A stretch of 64,000 nt of DNA, from contig CATNEN010000038.1 in NCBI GenBank assembly GCA_950097015.1, forward strand, positions 23,697,001-23,761,000, read 5' to 3'. Shown here piece by piece: positions 15,001 through 24,458 of the stretch (its first letter is position 1; each line of letters opens with the position of its first letter). Source of the DNA: Macrostomum hystrix (Eukaryota > Platyhelminthes > Macrostomidae). The translations under genes were made by a program, and so were the position numbers. Under the pieces are notes generated by a model. That model searched no databases, was not told where the DNA came from, and worked only from the letters and a program-made list of their open reading frames with translations.

Positions 15001-18000
15001 AGTAATAATAATTGTAATTGATTACACCTGCCCCGATTGGGCCAGTTGTGCACTTAACTGCACAGCCGCAGCTATTGGGCGGCGCATCTGAGGACTGGGG
15101 GTACGCCACACACCCTCAATTACCCCAATGTACACATTGAACGGCTAGGTGAACTTAAGCAGTTTAGAGTTAAGTGTCTTGCTACAGGACACAATTTGTT
15201 CCAGTAGAGTCGGGAATCGAACTCCCGACCTTCAAGTCGTGAGTCCGACGCTCTAACCACAAGGCTAGAACCCCTTCTCTCCCCTTTCAATCGCTTTAAG
15301 AGTACATGTAAATAAAAATTTTCTAGTATCACTGTGGTCTTTAAAAACGGCCGTTTTTGTACGCAGTTGCTCCACCCTGCTAACTTTTCATTTAGGTAAG
15401 CCTGGCCTACGCCAAGCATCTGTGGTTCTCCGGTCAGAAAGCCGAAGCCACAAATCGACTGACCCGACTAATTCGAGCCTTAGTGTCGCATCAGGACTCC
15501 TCCAGCGGTGGTGGCTCAAATTCGGTTGCCATGGCAACAGCCGGCGGAGTCGTCGGTGCGCCTACAATTAGCGAGCGTCGCCTACTAGCTAAAGCTTTTC
15601 TAAAGCTGGCCAATTGGTATCTTGACACGCGGGTTGGAGATGCTGGTGTTGGCGGAAGCAGCAATGGCGCTGTTGGCAGCGGCAGCAACGCTCCTGGTGC
15701 TGCCACTAACAGCGACGATGATCACATCTTTGCCTGCCTACCGGAGCAGTGGCGCGGTGGCGCAATGCAGCCTAGTAGCGCCATTGTGGCCGGCAGTCCC
15801 TATCTGTACTGCATGCACCGCTGTTTGGGCTTGGTGTCAGCGGCTACGGATCGCGATGCTGAATTAAGAAAAGCCTGGGCTAGATTCGGACTAATGAGCT
15901 ACGAAAGTCTGTTGCATCTCAAGACTGAGGTGAGCTGCTCTGAAATCTGTCTATAAATGGTTTTACTATATCTGATGATTAGAGGATTCCCCTCTTCCCA
16001 AGTTGCGGCTTTGTACTACATGGGAATTCCCTTTTCCTGATGTTCTTGAATGATTGAGATTTAATTCTTTCTTAAGCTTCAAAAGAGCTTGGTTTTTAAT
16101 GGTTCTTTCGGAAAATTTAAATTGGGATTTCCCTTTTAAGGGTCAAAAGTAAATTTAGGATTCACCACACTAAAAATTACAAAAATTCAGTTTCATTTTT
16201 TCCTAGTTTTGAGACAAATAAAATTATGATTGTCATTTTCCAGGTTTTAAAGCTCAATAGGAATTCCCTCAAATCAAGTCTCAAAACGAAAGTTTGGATT
16301 TTCCTTTAACAAGATATTCAAAACAAAATTTAGGATTTTCCTTTAACAAGATATTCAAGACTTTCAAAACAATTTAGGAATTTTCTTTTCCAAGGTTTTC
16401 AAAGCAATTAGGAATTTACTCTTTCTAAGATTTTTAAAACGAAATCCAAGATTTCTCTCTTTTCAAAAATTTTCAAAACAAAATCTGGGATTTCCTTTTT
16501 TCACGAATTTTCTAAACAAAATCTGGGATTTCCCTTTTTCACGAATTTTCAAAACAAAATCTGGGATTTCCCCTTTTCAAGAATTTTCTAAACAAAATCT
16601 GGATTTTCTTTTCTTTCTAGAATTTTCATAACAAAATCTGGGATTTCCCTTTTTCACGACTTTTCATAACAAAATCTGGGATTTCCCTTTTTCACGAATT
16701 TTCTAAACGAAATCTGGGATTTCCCTTTTTCACGAATTTTCTAAACAAAATCTGGGATTTCCCTTTTTCACGAATTTTCCTAACAAAATCTGGGATTTCC
16801 CTTTTCACGAATTTTCCTAACAAAATCTGGGATTTCCCTTTTCATGAATTTTCTAAACGAAATCTGGGATTTCCCTTTGTCACGACTTTTCATAACAAAA
16901 TCTGGGATTTCCATTTTTCACGAATTTTTAAAACAAAATCTGGGATTTCCCTTTTTCACGAATGTTCATAACGAAATCTTGGATTTCCTTTTCTCACGAA
17001 TTTTCGAAACAAAATGCATGGCTTTCTTTTCCTCGTACTTCAAACGCGTATTTTGATTTCCGATTTCCGATTTCTATGCTTCGAGACAAAATTAAGATTA
17101 GGATTGTGAACGGGATTGCGAGATATTTTTGTTATATTCCATTCTATTCCAGATCCGGCCAGAGCCAGACAGTCGAGCAGACTATCACCGCCTCGTGGCC
17201 GCCTATTCGCTCAGCGCTGTCCGCGGCTTCGTCAAATCTCTGTGCCTATGCACCGGCAATAGTCTGCAGGACAGTCTGCGCCTCATCAATCTACTATTTG
17301 AATTCGGCGCCGAGGAGCAAATTGTGCAAGCTGTTAACGATGGCTTGCACAGAATCCGATTAGAGAACTGGTTGCTAGTGATCCAACAGATGCTAGCCAG
17401 GATTGACTCAACTAGGGATATGGTCAACGCTGAGATTGTCAACATTCTAGTTGAAGTTGGAAAGGCTCATCCGCAGGTAAGAATAAAAGTTCGTGTTTCT
17501 CCAGGCTTTGCGTCCACTTTGTGTCTACTGAGAGGTCTGAAGTTCGATCTCCTTTAAACGGCCCTTTTTAGGCGATGATTAATCCTTTGATTCTGGCTTT
17601 CAAATCTGGCGGCACTCAGCGGCGAAGATGGAATTGCAACAAGATTCTCTATAACATGGAGAGCCACTCGCCTAGGCTAGTTAGCGAAGGCTTCATGCTT
17701 AACGAAGAGCTGATTAGATTAGCCATCACTTGGGCCGAGATGTGGTACGAATCTATTGAAGAGGCGTCTAGAGCATTCTTTGGCGACACCAAGGATATCA
17801 GGTTTGTGCTAGTCCTCGTAGATTTATTTTAAAGTGTTGTTGCTTCATTGTTCATTCCACGACCATCGCATTTATTCGTTATTTTACTTATTGACTAATT
17901 TGATAAATCTTGACTTATCTCATACGCATCTACCATTCTTACCCATTTGCTCTCCCATTTTATGCCTCATTCCTCTAAAATTTTGCCTCCTTTTCCTCTC

Positions 18001-21000
18001 TAAAATTCTACACCCTCTCCCCTTCTACCCCTCTTTCCTCTCTTCCCTTCTACCCCTTTTCTCTCCAATTCTACTCCTCTTCTCACTCCCCTTCTACCCC
18101 TCTCTTATCTCTCCGCTCCTACCCCTCTTCTTACTCCCCTTCTACCCCTCTCTTCTCTCTCCCCTTATACCCCTCTTCTTTCTCCAATTCTACCCCTCTC
18201 TTCTCTCTCCCCTTCTACCCCTCTCTTCTCTCTCCCCTTCTACCCCTCTTCTTTCTCCCCTTCTACCCCTCTCTTCTCTCTCCCCTTCTACCCCTCTCTT
18301 CTCTCTACCCGTATACCCCTCTTCTTTCTCCAATTCTACCCCTCTCTTCTCTCTCCCCTTCTACCCCTCTCTTCTCTCTCCCCTTCTACCCCTCTCTTCT
18401 CTCTCCCCTTCTACCCCTCTTCTTTCTCCCCTTCTACCCCTCTCTTCTCTCTCCCCCTCTACCCCTCTCTTCTCTCTACCCTTCTACCCCTCTCGTCTCT
18501 CTCCCCTACTACCCCACTCTCATCTCTCCCCTTATACCCCCTTCTTTCTCCAATTCTACCCCTCTCTTCTCTCTCCCCTTCTACCCCTCTCTTCTCTCTC
18601 CCCTTCTACCCCTCTTCTTTCTCCCCTTCTACCCCTCTCTTCTCTCTCCCCTTCTACCCCTCTCTTCTCTCTACCCTTCTACCCCTCTCTTCTCTCTCCC
18701 CTACTACCCCACTCTCATCTCTCCCCTTCTACCCCTCTTTCTTCTCTCCCATTCTACCCCTCTTTCTTCTCTCCCATTCTTCCCCTCTTTCTTCTCTACC
18801 ATTATCTCTTTCGCTTCACTTCACATTCAGACTTAAAGCTAGAATTGCAATAACAGCCAAACGTATATTTTGTTAACAAGGCTGATGCTGCAGATTCTGC
18901 AGCCGTTGCACGAGCTGATGACTAAACCGCCCGAGACCCTGCAAGAGACTGCATTTCACCAGGAGTACGCTAGAGAGCTCCAGGAGTGTCAGGAATTGTG
19001 CGTCAAATATCAGCGCTGCCGTGATATGCGAGAGCTGCACGTCGCTTGGGATATTTATTATAATATCTTCCGCCGATTGGGCAAACAGGTGCGCTGGCTT
19101 TGTCGTTTCAGTGATATATTTCGCTGATTCCTGCCTAATGTTTGAGTCAAAAATTTGCCGCTACCTGCTAAGCCCGGAGTGGGATTAAGTATTAGGTATC
19201 ATGCCCTATGTCAGGTCAGATTCTTGGTCAAGTTGTAGATCATGTCCTAGGTCAAGTAGTGGGTCATGTCCTAGGTCAAGTAGTGGGTCATGTCCTAGGT
19301 CAAGTAGTGGGTCATGTCCTAGGTCAAGTATTGGGTCATGTCCTAGGTCAAGTATTAGGTCATGTCCTAGGTCAAGTATTGGGTCATGTCCTAGGTCAAG
19401 TATTAGGTCATGTCCTAGGTCAAGTATTAGGTCATGTCCTAGGTCAAGTAGTGGGTCATGTCCTAGGTCAAGTAGTAGCTCATGTGTCCAAAATCAAGTA
19501 GTAGCTCATGTGTCCAAAATCAAGTAGTAGCTCATGTGTCCAAAATCAAGTAGTAGCTCATGTGTCCAAAATCAAGTAGTAGCTCATGTGTCCAAAATCA
19601 AGTAGTAGCTCATGTGTCCTAAGTCAAGTAGTAGGTCATGCCGTCGGTCAGTTTATGCTATCTTACATTATAATACATTCTCATTTGGTGCAAGGCTAAT
19701 TTCTTTCGAAACAATTCTTTAACCGCTTTACCAGGTGCCAGCTGTGCAGACTTTGGAGCTAAGCTACTCGGCTCCACGGCTAGCTAACTATGGCCCAGAC
19801 TGGGAATTAGCTGTCCCAGGCACCTACCTGCCAAGGAAGCCGGTGATTAGAGTAGCCGGAATTAAGCCAACTCTTAAACTCATCAATTCTAAACAGAAGC
19901 CGCGTATTTTAACTGTCAACGGTTCCGACGGGCACGGCTACACCTTCCTGTTGAAGGGTCACGAAGATATTCGACAGGATGAGCGGGTTATGCAACTGTT
20001 TGGACTGACCAACTCGCTGCTGATGAGCAATATTAGAACTGTCAGATGCAATCTAACGTGAGTGGTTCAGAGTAGATGTCAAATGTTAGATAGGGCTGTT
20101 TTTGCTGTCTTTTTTTATTTTAGGGTAACGACGAAGGTTATGAGGTGGAGGGTTACTACCCCTACTGAAGGTTATGAGGTGGAGGGTTACTACCCCTACT
20201 GAAGGCTCTGAGGTGGAGGGTTACTACCCCTACTGAAGGTTATGAGGTGGAGGGTTACTACCCCTACTGAAGGTTATGAGGTGGAGGGTTACTACCCCTA
20301 CTGAAGGCTCTGAGGTGGAGGGTTACTACCCCTACTGAAGGTTATGAGGTGGAGGGTTACTACCCCTACTGAAGGTTATGAGGTGGAGGGTTACTACCCC
20401 TACTGAAGGCTCTGAGGTTGAGGGTTACTACCCCTACTTAAGGTTATGAGGTGGTGGGTTACTACCCTTACTGAAGGTTATGAGGTGGTGGGTTACTACC
20501 CTTACTGAAGGTTATGAGGTGGAGGGTTACTACCCCTACTGAAGGCTCTGAGGTTGAGGGTTACTACCCCTACTGAAGGTTATGAGGTGGAGGGTTACTA
20601 CCCCTACTGAAGGTTATGAGGTGGAGGGTTACTACCCCTACTGAAGGTTATGAGGTGGAGGGTTACTACCCCTACTGAAGGTTATGAGGTGGAGGGTTTC
20701 TACCCCTACTGAAGGTTATGAGGTGGAGGGTTACTACCCCTACTGAAGGTTATGAGGTGGAGGGTTTCTACCCCTACTGAAGGTTGTGAAGTTGGTAACA
20801 CTTCCCCTCTTCCTTACTTTCCTCCTTTCTTAGGTTACTACCCCTAAGCTGAAAGTTTCAATATGTAACTTGCTATCACCTTACGACTTGCATCGATTGC
20901 CTGATAATCTCCATTCACACCTGTACAGCATTCAGCGCATGTCAATTATACCGCTGTCAACTAACACTGGCCTAATTGGCTGGGTGCCGAATTCTGACAC

Positions 21001-24000
21001 TCTGCACACTCTGATTCGAGACTATCGAGAAAAGAAGAAAATCCGACTCAATCTGGAGCACTGGACTATGCTCAAAGTAATTATTATTTAACTCTCTCAG
21101 GTTTTTGCTAAATTTCCAGTGATTAAAATGTTTTTAAATTCGTTATTGCCAGATGGCGCCGGAATTCGACAAGTTGACAATCGCCCAGAAGACTGAAGTG
21201 TTTGAGTACGGTCTCACCTCGTGCGAAGGCGACGATTTGGCCAAGATCATCTGGGACCGCAGTCCCACTGCTGAGGTGAGTGGGGAATCGAACCCCTCTG
21301 GGTCTGGCACTTTAACCACAGAGCTACAACCTCCTCTCCCTTTACAATGGCATTAAAAGCAGTGTGTTCCTAAAAGGGCCGTTTTTCTACTTATCGGCAA
21401 TAACTTAGTAAACTGAAGCAATACAGAGTTAATTGTCTTTGCTAACGGAAACAAAAAACTACTTTTGGATTTGAAAATCCAACCCCCGACCTTCAAGTGT
21501 TCAAGTCAAGTCTAAAACCCCTAATTCAGGTCAAAATCATTCACTCCACTTAGCTCTACTTTAAGTAGCTACCAATGCGTACGTTCTAACAAAACACCCC
21601 GCAGCTGTGGTTCGAGCGTCGCACGAACTACATTCGCTCACTGGCCACAATGTCCATGGTTGGCTACATTCTGGGCCTAGGCGATCGGCATCCATCGAAT
21701 ATCATGCTGAATCGGGACACTGGCAAAATTGTTCACATCGATTTCGGCGACTGCTTCGAGGTTGCCATGCACCGGGAGAAATTTCCCGAACAGGTGCCGT
21801 TCCGCCTAACCCGAATGCTGATTAAAGCATTGGAAGTGACTGGCATTGAAGGCTGCTTTCGTCAGACTTGCATCCTAGTGATGAATCTGCTTCGCGAGAA
21901 CAAAGACTCCATTATGGCTGTGCTGGAAGCATTTGTCTATGATCCGTTGCTCCAATGGATTCTGCTTGATCACAAACGCGAATTTGGAGACGCCAAGAAG
22001 ACTATGCAGAACTTTCGTAGGCCGGCGGAACCGATGGCGGCCGTGGCTGACGCTGCCGCCGCTGTGGCTGCCGCAGATCCGCAGGTTAGAGATTATAGGG
22101 AATAGGAAAAAGCTGAGAGTAGAAGAGAGCAAGGGAGAGTGGAAGGGAAAAAGGAAGGGAAAGAGGTAGAGTGGAAGGGAGAGAGGTAGAGTGGTAGGGA
22201 GTGATGTAGAGTAGAAGGGAGAGAGGTAGAGTGGATGGGAGAGAAGGGAGTGAAAGGGAGAGAGTTATAGTTGAAGGGAGAGAGGTAGAGTGGAAGGTAG
22301 TGAGGTAGAGTGGAAGGGAGAGACTTACAGTGGAAGGGAGAAAGCAAGAGTGAAGAGGGAGAGGTAGAGTGGAAGGGAGAGAGTTATAGTTGAAGGGAGA
22401 GAGGTAGAGTGGAATGGAGAGAGGAGAGTGGATCAGAAGGAATGGGAGAGGCAGTGAGTGACAGCTAAGATGTAGGGGAGGACTTAGACTTATAAAAAGA
22501 TAGATACAATAAATACAATCAATATGCCGTTATTCTATGACAGGCTGGAGCAGCCGCTGTTCCGCCCCCGGCTGCTCAAGACGCGGCGGCGGCTGCAGCG
22601 GCTGCAGCAGCCGCCGCCGCTGCCGCCGAAGAAGGCTACAATCCTTGGCGGCATCACCTGGTCAACGGGCCCTGGTTTGGCAACTACGAAGAGTCGAAAC
22701 AGTTGCGCAAGCGCAGTCGCTCGGGTGTTGTCTACGTGGAGCGCAGCGGCATCTTCGGCCTGATTTTCAGCGCCAGGCCGCCGCCGTTTCAGCAGCCGGC
22801 TTACGCTAACAGCGGCGCCGCTGGGCCGGGCAAGTCTTTAATTTTTTGGCGAAATAAAAAAAGCAGTAACTCTTGGACACATTTTTCTACGTTTCATTAA
22901 ACACATCTAGCAAATAGCTTTAGCCCAGTGTAAAATTCAACTGTACAGTGGGGGCAGTTTTTTTACCGATTTACGGCTCGTATGTATCATAAAGGACCAA
23001 TGTCGATACAAAATTGAGGACCAATTTAGATACAAAATTATGGACCGATTTAGATACAAAATTATGGACCGATTTAGATACAAAATTGAGGACCAATGTC
23101 GATACAGAATTGAGGACCAATGTCGATACAGAATTGAGGACCAATTTAGATACAAATCTCAGGACCATATTAGCTACCAAGCTTGACTTACTTGACTTAG
23201 CGGCAGGGAGCCTCCATGACGGACGCAGCGGCCGGTGCCGCCCATATCGCTAACCCCTGGCAGCCGGACGGCCTCCAGCGAGGCGGTGCCGCTCAGGGTG
23301 GTCCGTCGGTCGGTTCCGCCGCGTGATCTTCCTCGCCATAGGCTGGGAAGAAAACAGCTCGGCCGGTATCGCGGAGGAAGTGGGCGAGCTGTGGAATGCT
23401 CTCGGGCGAGCAGGCTTCGACTAGGGTCGGCACCGGCCCGAGATGTTTCAGCCTAGCCCGGGTGAAGGCCGGGCAGTGGCAGATGAAATGCTCGGCGTTT
23501 TCACGTCCGGAGCAGCAGAAAAGACACGTTTCCTCAGGCACGTGGCCTTGGAGGTAGCGGTGTCTGGTGAAGCAGCCAAGTCCCGAGAGGGCCATGGTGA
23601 CTGCTCTCAGGTCTCCGCGATTTAGCCTAAGCAAGGCTTTACGCAGGTTACTAGAGGGGGTTGGCACGGCAGCCCTGGACTGGCGACAGTTCAGGGTGCT
23701 AGACCACCTCCTCCGGTGCTGGGTCTCCATCCAGCGGTTGATGTTGGAGTTTACCACAGAAATAGGGATCGGGGCCTCCGGGCCCATCAGGGAGCTGGCT
23801 GCTCCAGCCTTTGCAAGCTGGTCCGCCATCTCATTCCCTGTGAGCCCGGCTACCAAGCTTGGGACTAAATTGGCTACTGCATTGAGGTCCTTGTAAAATT
23901 AACAATCTAGTTTTGCTATTTATTATATAAGCTTTACCTAAACAATCGTATCAGGTCTACTAGCTGCTGATTCTTCCGAGCGCAGCTCTCGTCAGAACAG

Positions 24001-24265
24001 TGGCGCCACTTCGTCTGTGACAACAGCGGCTGCTTCAGCAGCAGCGGCGGCAGCAGCAGCAGCCGTTGTATCTAAGCCAATTAACTCCAAAGCTACCGAC
24101 GTGATTGGCCGTGTTCGCAAGAAGCTGACTGGACAAGATTTCAATGATTCGACCGACTCCAGAGATTTTGTCAACACACTTCGTCAAGTCGATATGCTAT
24201 TGGCTAGCGCCACATCCAATCAGAACCTATGCCAGATGTACATCGGTTGGTGCCCGTTCTGGTAG
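1..24265 (+). CDS. mTOR: Target of rapamycin (TOR/mTOR) kinase, 5'-partial, 21 exons
   Basis: Serine/threonine kinase of the PIKK family, core of TORC1/TORC2 growth signalling. Exons that join in frame: 1-122, 2745-2869, 4744-5129, 5705-6059, 6724-7056, 8179-8496, 9929-10318, 10930-11353, 12220-12725, 13473-13967, 14552-14725, 15396-15929, 17153-17476, 17572-17801, 18881-19088, 19735-20057, 20929-21076, 21153-21275, 21605-22084, 22544-22829, 23955-24265; 6594 nt including stop, a multiple of three. Order: HEAT repeats, FAT domain (from about exon 8), FRB (exons 14-15, with the serine of EEASR and the AWDIYY tryptophan of the rapamycin-FKBP surface kept), kinase lobes ([14 protein letters not shown], catalytic GLGDRHPSN, metal-binding HIDFGD) and C-terminal FATC ending in [11 protein letters not shown]. 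All catalytic motifs are intact. Odd points: Gly/Ala/Ser-rich linker in exon 8 and an Ala-rich, otherwise unrecognised spacer in exon 20. The window lacks roughly the first 100 residues. Introns total about 17 kb and are dominated by repeats. Confidence 0.96.
300..1618. repeat. Minisatellite, 27-28 bp unit, TOR intron 1
   Basis: About 47 tandem copies of a 27-28 bp unit built on CCCTGTTCTAATT followed by GGGATCATTGA or GGGATTAATT. Two main variants alternate irregularly. The short open frames across it are repeat artefacts. It starts about 180 bp after the exon 1 donor. Confidence 0.95.
1620..2025. other. TOR intron 1, unique stretch
   Basis: About 400 bp of non-repetitive intron between two arrays. 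No gene, RNA or splice structure recognised. Confidence 0.6.
2026..2600 (-). repeat. Minisatellite, 23-bp unit (GATTGCAG family, inverted), TOR intron 1
   Basis: About 25 copies of a 23-bp unit reading GGATATGAGAGCCTGCAATC on the plus strand. Its reverse complement aligns in phase with the 3410-4510 and 8700-9910 arrays (GATTGCAG, then a variable block, then ATCCTC), so it belongs to the same family in opposite orientation. An internal segment, roughly 2080-2240, recurs at about 2310-2480, pointing to a higher-order duplication. Confidence 0.93.
3360..3645 (+). repeat. Minisatellite, 23-bp unit (GATTACAG variant), TOR intron 2
   Basis: About ten copies of a 23-bp unit with GATTACAGCATTCCATATCC. 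It passes without a break in phase into the next array, whose units carry CTTCCCAGATCC instead. Confidence 0.93.
3646..4515 (+). repeat. Minisatellite, 23-bp unit (GCTTCCCAGATCC variant), TOR intron 2
   Basis: About 37 copies of a 23-bp unit with CAGCTTCCCAGATCCC and a variable spacer (GATTG, GATAG or GATATC). Period and phase match the preceding block, so the two are diverged halves of one array. Confidence 0.94.
4608..4700 (+). mobile_element. SINE fragment (family B tail), TOR intron 2
   Basis: Carries a diverged form of the GGCG...CAGTCCACGGACTGAACAGCTG-like block seen at 7125-7203, 25330-25385 and, inverted, in the fuller copy at 47822-48119. No tRNA-like head remains here. It ends about 45 bp before exon 3. 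Confidence 0.5.
5135..5570. repeat. Degenerate minisatellite, ~22 bp, TOR intron 3
   Basis: Irregular copies of a roughly 22-bp unit containing AAAATCCCCATCCCAGCTGT, with many indels. It fills most of the 575-bp intron. Confidence 0.85.
6110..6640. repeat. Minisatellite, ~47-48 bp unit, TOR intron 4
   Basis: About eleven copies of a 47-48 bp unit centred on GGATTGCTAGACTATCCTTG and GTGAGGTCATT. Diverged but clear. Confidence 0.9.
7125..7203 (+). mobile_element. SINE fragment (family B tail), TOR intron 5
   Basis: Contains CCCAGTCCACGGACTAAACA and a GC-rich end that match, in opposite orientation, the fuller copies at 47822-48119 and 15030-15281. Only the non-tRNA part is present. Confidence 0.6.
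7270..7530. repeat. Minisatellite, 15-bp unit, TOR intron 5
   Basis: About 16 copies of GGACCTGAGGTTTCA and variants. Because 15 is a multiple of three the array stays open as an 80-residue frame; this is not taken as a gene. Confidence 0.92.
7531..8178. other. TOR intron 5, unique remainder
   Basis: AT-rich unique intron sequence up to the exon 6 acceptor. Nothing recognised. Confidence 0.6.
8690..9910 (+). repeat. Minisatellite, 23-bp unit (GTTGCAGCTTCCCAGATCC), TOR intron 6
   Basis: About 52 copies of a 23-bp unit containing GTTGCAGCTTCCCAGATCC plus TCAA. The right edge is only about 18 bp from the exon 7 acceptor, so the array nearly overlaps the polypyrimidine tract. Same family as 3646-4515. 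Several frames stay open across it because the units lack stop codons. Confidence 0.96.
10635..10890 (-). mobile_element. tRNA-derived SINE (family A), TOR intron 7
   Basis: On the minus strand the element starts with a tRNA-like head containing GTGGCAGAGCGGTCTAACGC (box A region, Leu/Ser-type) and, after a long variable region, a box-B-like GAGCTCAATTCC. The body (GCTGACTCCTGAGC, CTGCGGCTGCGCC, AAATGAAT) recurs at 29135-29435 and 37055-37340. It ends about 40 bp before exon 8. Confidence 0.75.
11455..11900 (-). repeat. Minisatellite, 23-bp unit (GATTACAG/GATTGCAG, inverted), TOR intron 8
   Basis: About 19 copies of GGATATGGAATGCTGTAATC plus TGA. It is the reverse complement of the 3360-3645 unit, with the same alternation of GATTACAG and GATTGCAG. 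A degenerate tail with GAGGATCTTCGGAAAC continues to about 12130. Confidence 0.95.
12780..13340. repeat. Short-period repeat, GTCAATTTAG / GTCAATATGGG, TOR intron 9
   Basis: Compound array of 10-12 bp words (GTCAATTTAG, GTCAATATGG, GTCCGTGTAG, GTCATGAAG) that also form larger units. Nearly fills the intron. Confidence 0.9.
14010..14500. repeat. Degenerate repeat, ~30 bp, TOR intron 10
   Basis: Loose copies of a unit starting with GAGGTCTTTGTTCGACTC and followed by a T-rich stretch. Copies are heavily diverged. Confidence 0.75.
15030..15281 (-). mobile_element. tRNA-derived SINE (family B), TOR intron 11
   Basis: Minus-strand head reads as a tRNA-like sequence with TTGTGGTTAGAGCGTCGGAC (box A side) and GGGAGTTCGATTCC (box B). 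The body carries CAGAGTTAAGTGTCTTGCTA-like sequence (inverted) and the GCACAGCCGCAGCTA block, shared with 47822-48119. Confidence 0.78.
16255..17045. repeat. Minisatellite, ~38 bp unit, TOR intron 12
   Basis: About 20 copies of a 38-bp unit containing AAATCTGGGATTTCCC and TTTTTCACGAATTTTC. The left part is more degenerate than the right. Confidence 0.92.
17930..18805. repeat. Polypyrimidine minisatellite, 24-25 bp, TOR intron 14
   Basis: About 850 bp of nearly pure C/T on the plus strand, built from units with CCCCTTCTACCCCTCTC and TTCTCTCT. It encodes nothing although a 339-residue frame stays open. It sits inside the FRB-coding part of TOR, between exons 14 and 15. Confidence 0.95.
19205..19640. 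repeat. Minisatellite, 24-bp then 26-bp unit, TOR intron 15
   Basis: Left part: 24-bp units with GGTCATGTCCTAGGTCAAGT. Right part: 26-bp units with AGCTCATGTGTCCAAAATC. The CAAGTAGTAG junction is shared, so the second looks derived from the first. Confidence 0.93.
20125..20795. repeat. Minisatellite, 34-bp unit, TOR intron 16
   Basis: About 19 copies of a 34-bp unit with GGTTATGAGGTGGAGGG and TTACTACCCCTACTGAA; an every-third-copy GGCTCTGAGG variant gives a higher-order period of about 100 bp in the left half. Confidence 0.95.
21280..21520 (-). mobile_element. SINE heads/fragments (family B), TOR intron 18
   Basis: 21283-21335 reads on the minus strand as a tRNA-like head (TAGCTCTGTGGTTAAAGTGC ... 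GGGGTTCGATTCCCC). A second degraded piece at 21415-21520 carries the GACCTTCAAG and CCCCCGACC blocks of family B. They occupy most of a 329-bp intron. Confidence 0.6.
22085..22460. repeat. Polypurine repeat, ~22 bp, TOR intron 19
   Basis: Plus strand almost all G/A with T at regular places: units such as GAGAGAGGTAGAGTGGAAGG. Follows the exon 19 donor directly. Confidence 0.88.
22975..23170. repeat. Minisatellite, 24-bp unit, TOR intron 20
   Basis: About eight copies of a 24-bp unit with AGGACCAATTTAGATACAAA. The retrotransposon at 23186 is inserted at its right margin. Confidence 0.9.
23173..23861. repeat. 13-bp target-site duplication flanking the LINE fragment
   Basis: GCTACCAAGCTTG occurs exactly at 23173-23185 and 23849-23861, immediately outside the retrotransposon sequence. 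An exact pair at both ends indicates a fairly recent insertion. Confidence 0.8.
23186..23848 (-). pseudogene. 5'-truncated non-LTR retrotransposon, RNase H end and C-terminal zinc knuckle
   Basis: Minus-strand frame 23856-23293 encodes the tail of an RNase H domain ([13 protein letters not shown]) followed by a Cys/His cluster ([21 protein letters not shown]) typical of the C-terminal end of pol in Jockey/R1-like LINEs. No reverse transcriptase or endonuclease part is present, so this is a 5'-truncated dead copy. The 3' end carries short AAGTC/AAGT repeats. A 13-bp direct repeat, GCTACCAAGCTTG, flanks it at 23173-23185 and 23849-23861 and is read as the target-site duplication. The insert lies in TOR intron 20, antisense to the gene. 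Confidence 0.85.
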
Positions 24266-24452
24266 ACAGTTGCGGGCATTACTTAGTTTTTAATTTTCTG
24301 CATGCTAAACAATCAAGAATTATAAAGTCATCTTTTTCGAATGAAATAGTTTTATTGTACATTTCTATTCCGGCTTAATGCTTTGTCGTTTATTTCTATT
24401 TTGATATAGATTTTGCTCGCTTATGCTCGCTCTTAATCAGTTTTTGTAATGA

Positions 24453-24458
24453 ATTAAA
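24453..24458 (+). terminator. Possible poly(A) signal of TOR
   Basis: ATTAAA about 190 bp after the TOR stop codon, in AT-rich sequence. It is the common variant hexamer; no transcript evidence is available. Confidence 0.35.

Noticed and set aside
17834-18853. 339-residue Leu/Ser/Pro frame
   Set aside because: Translation of the polypyrimidine array inside TOR intron 14; no start context or homology.
23443-23896. Plus-strand frames at the LINE fragment
   Set aside because: Shadows of the minus-strand RNase H / zinc-knuckle frame, which has recognisable motifs.
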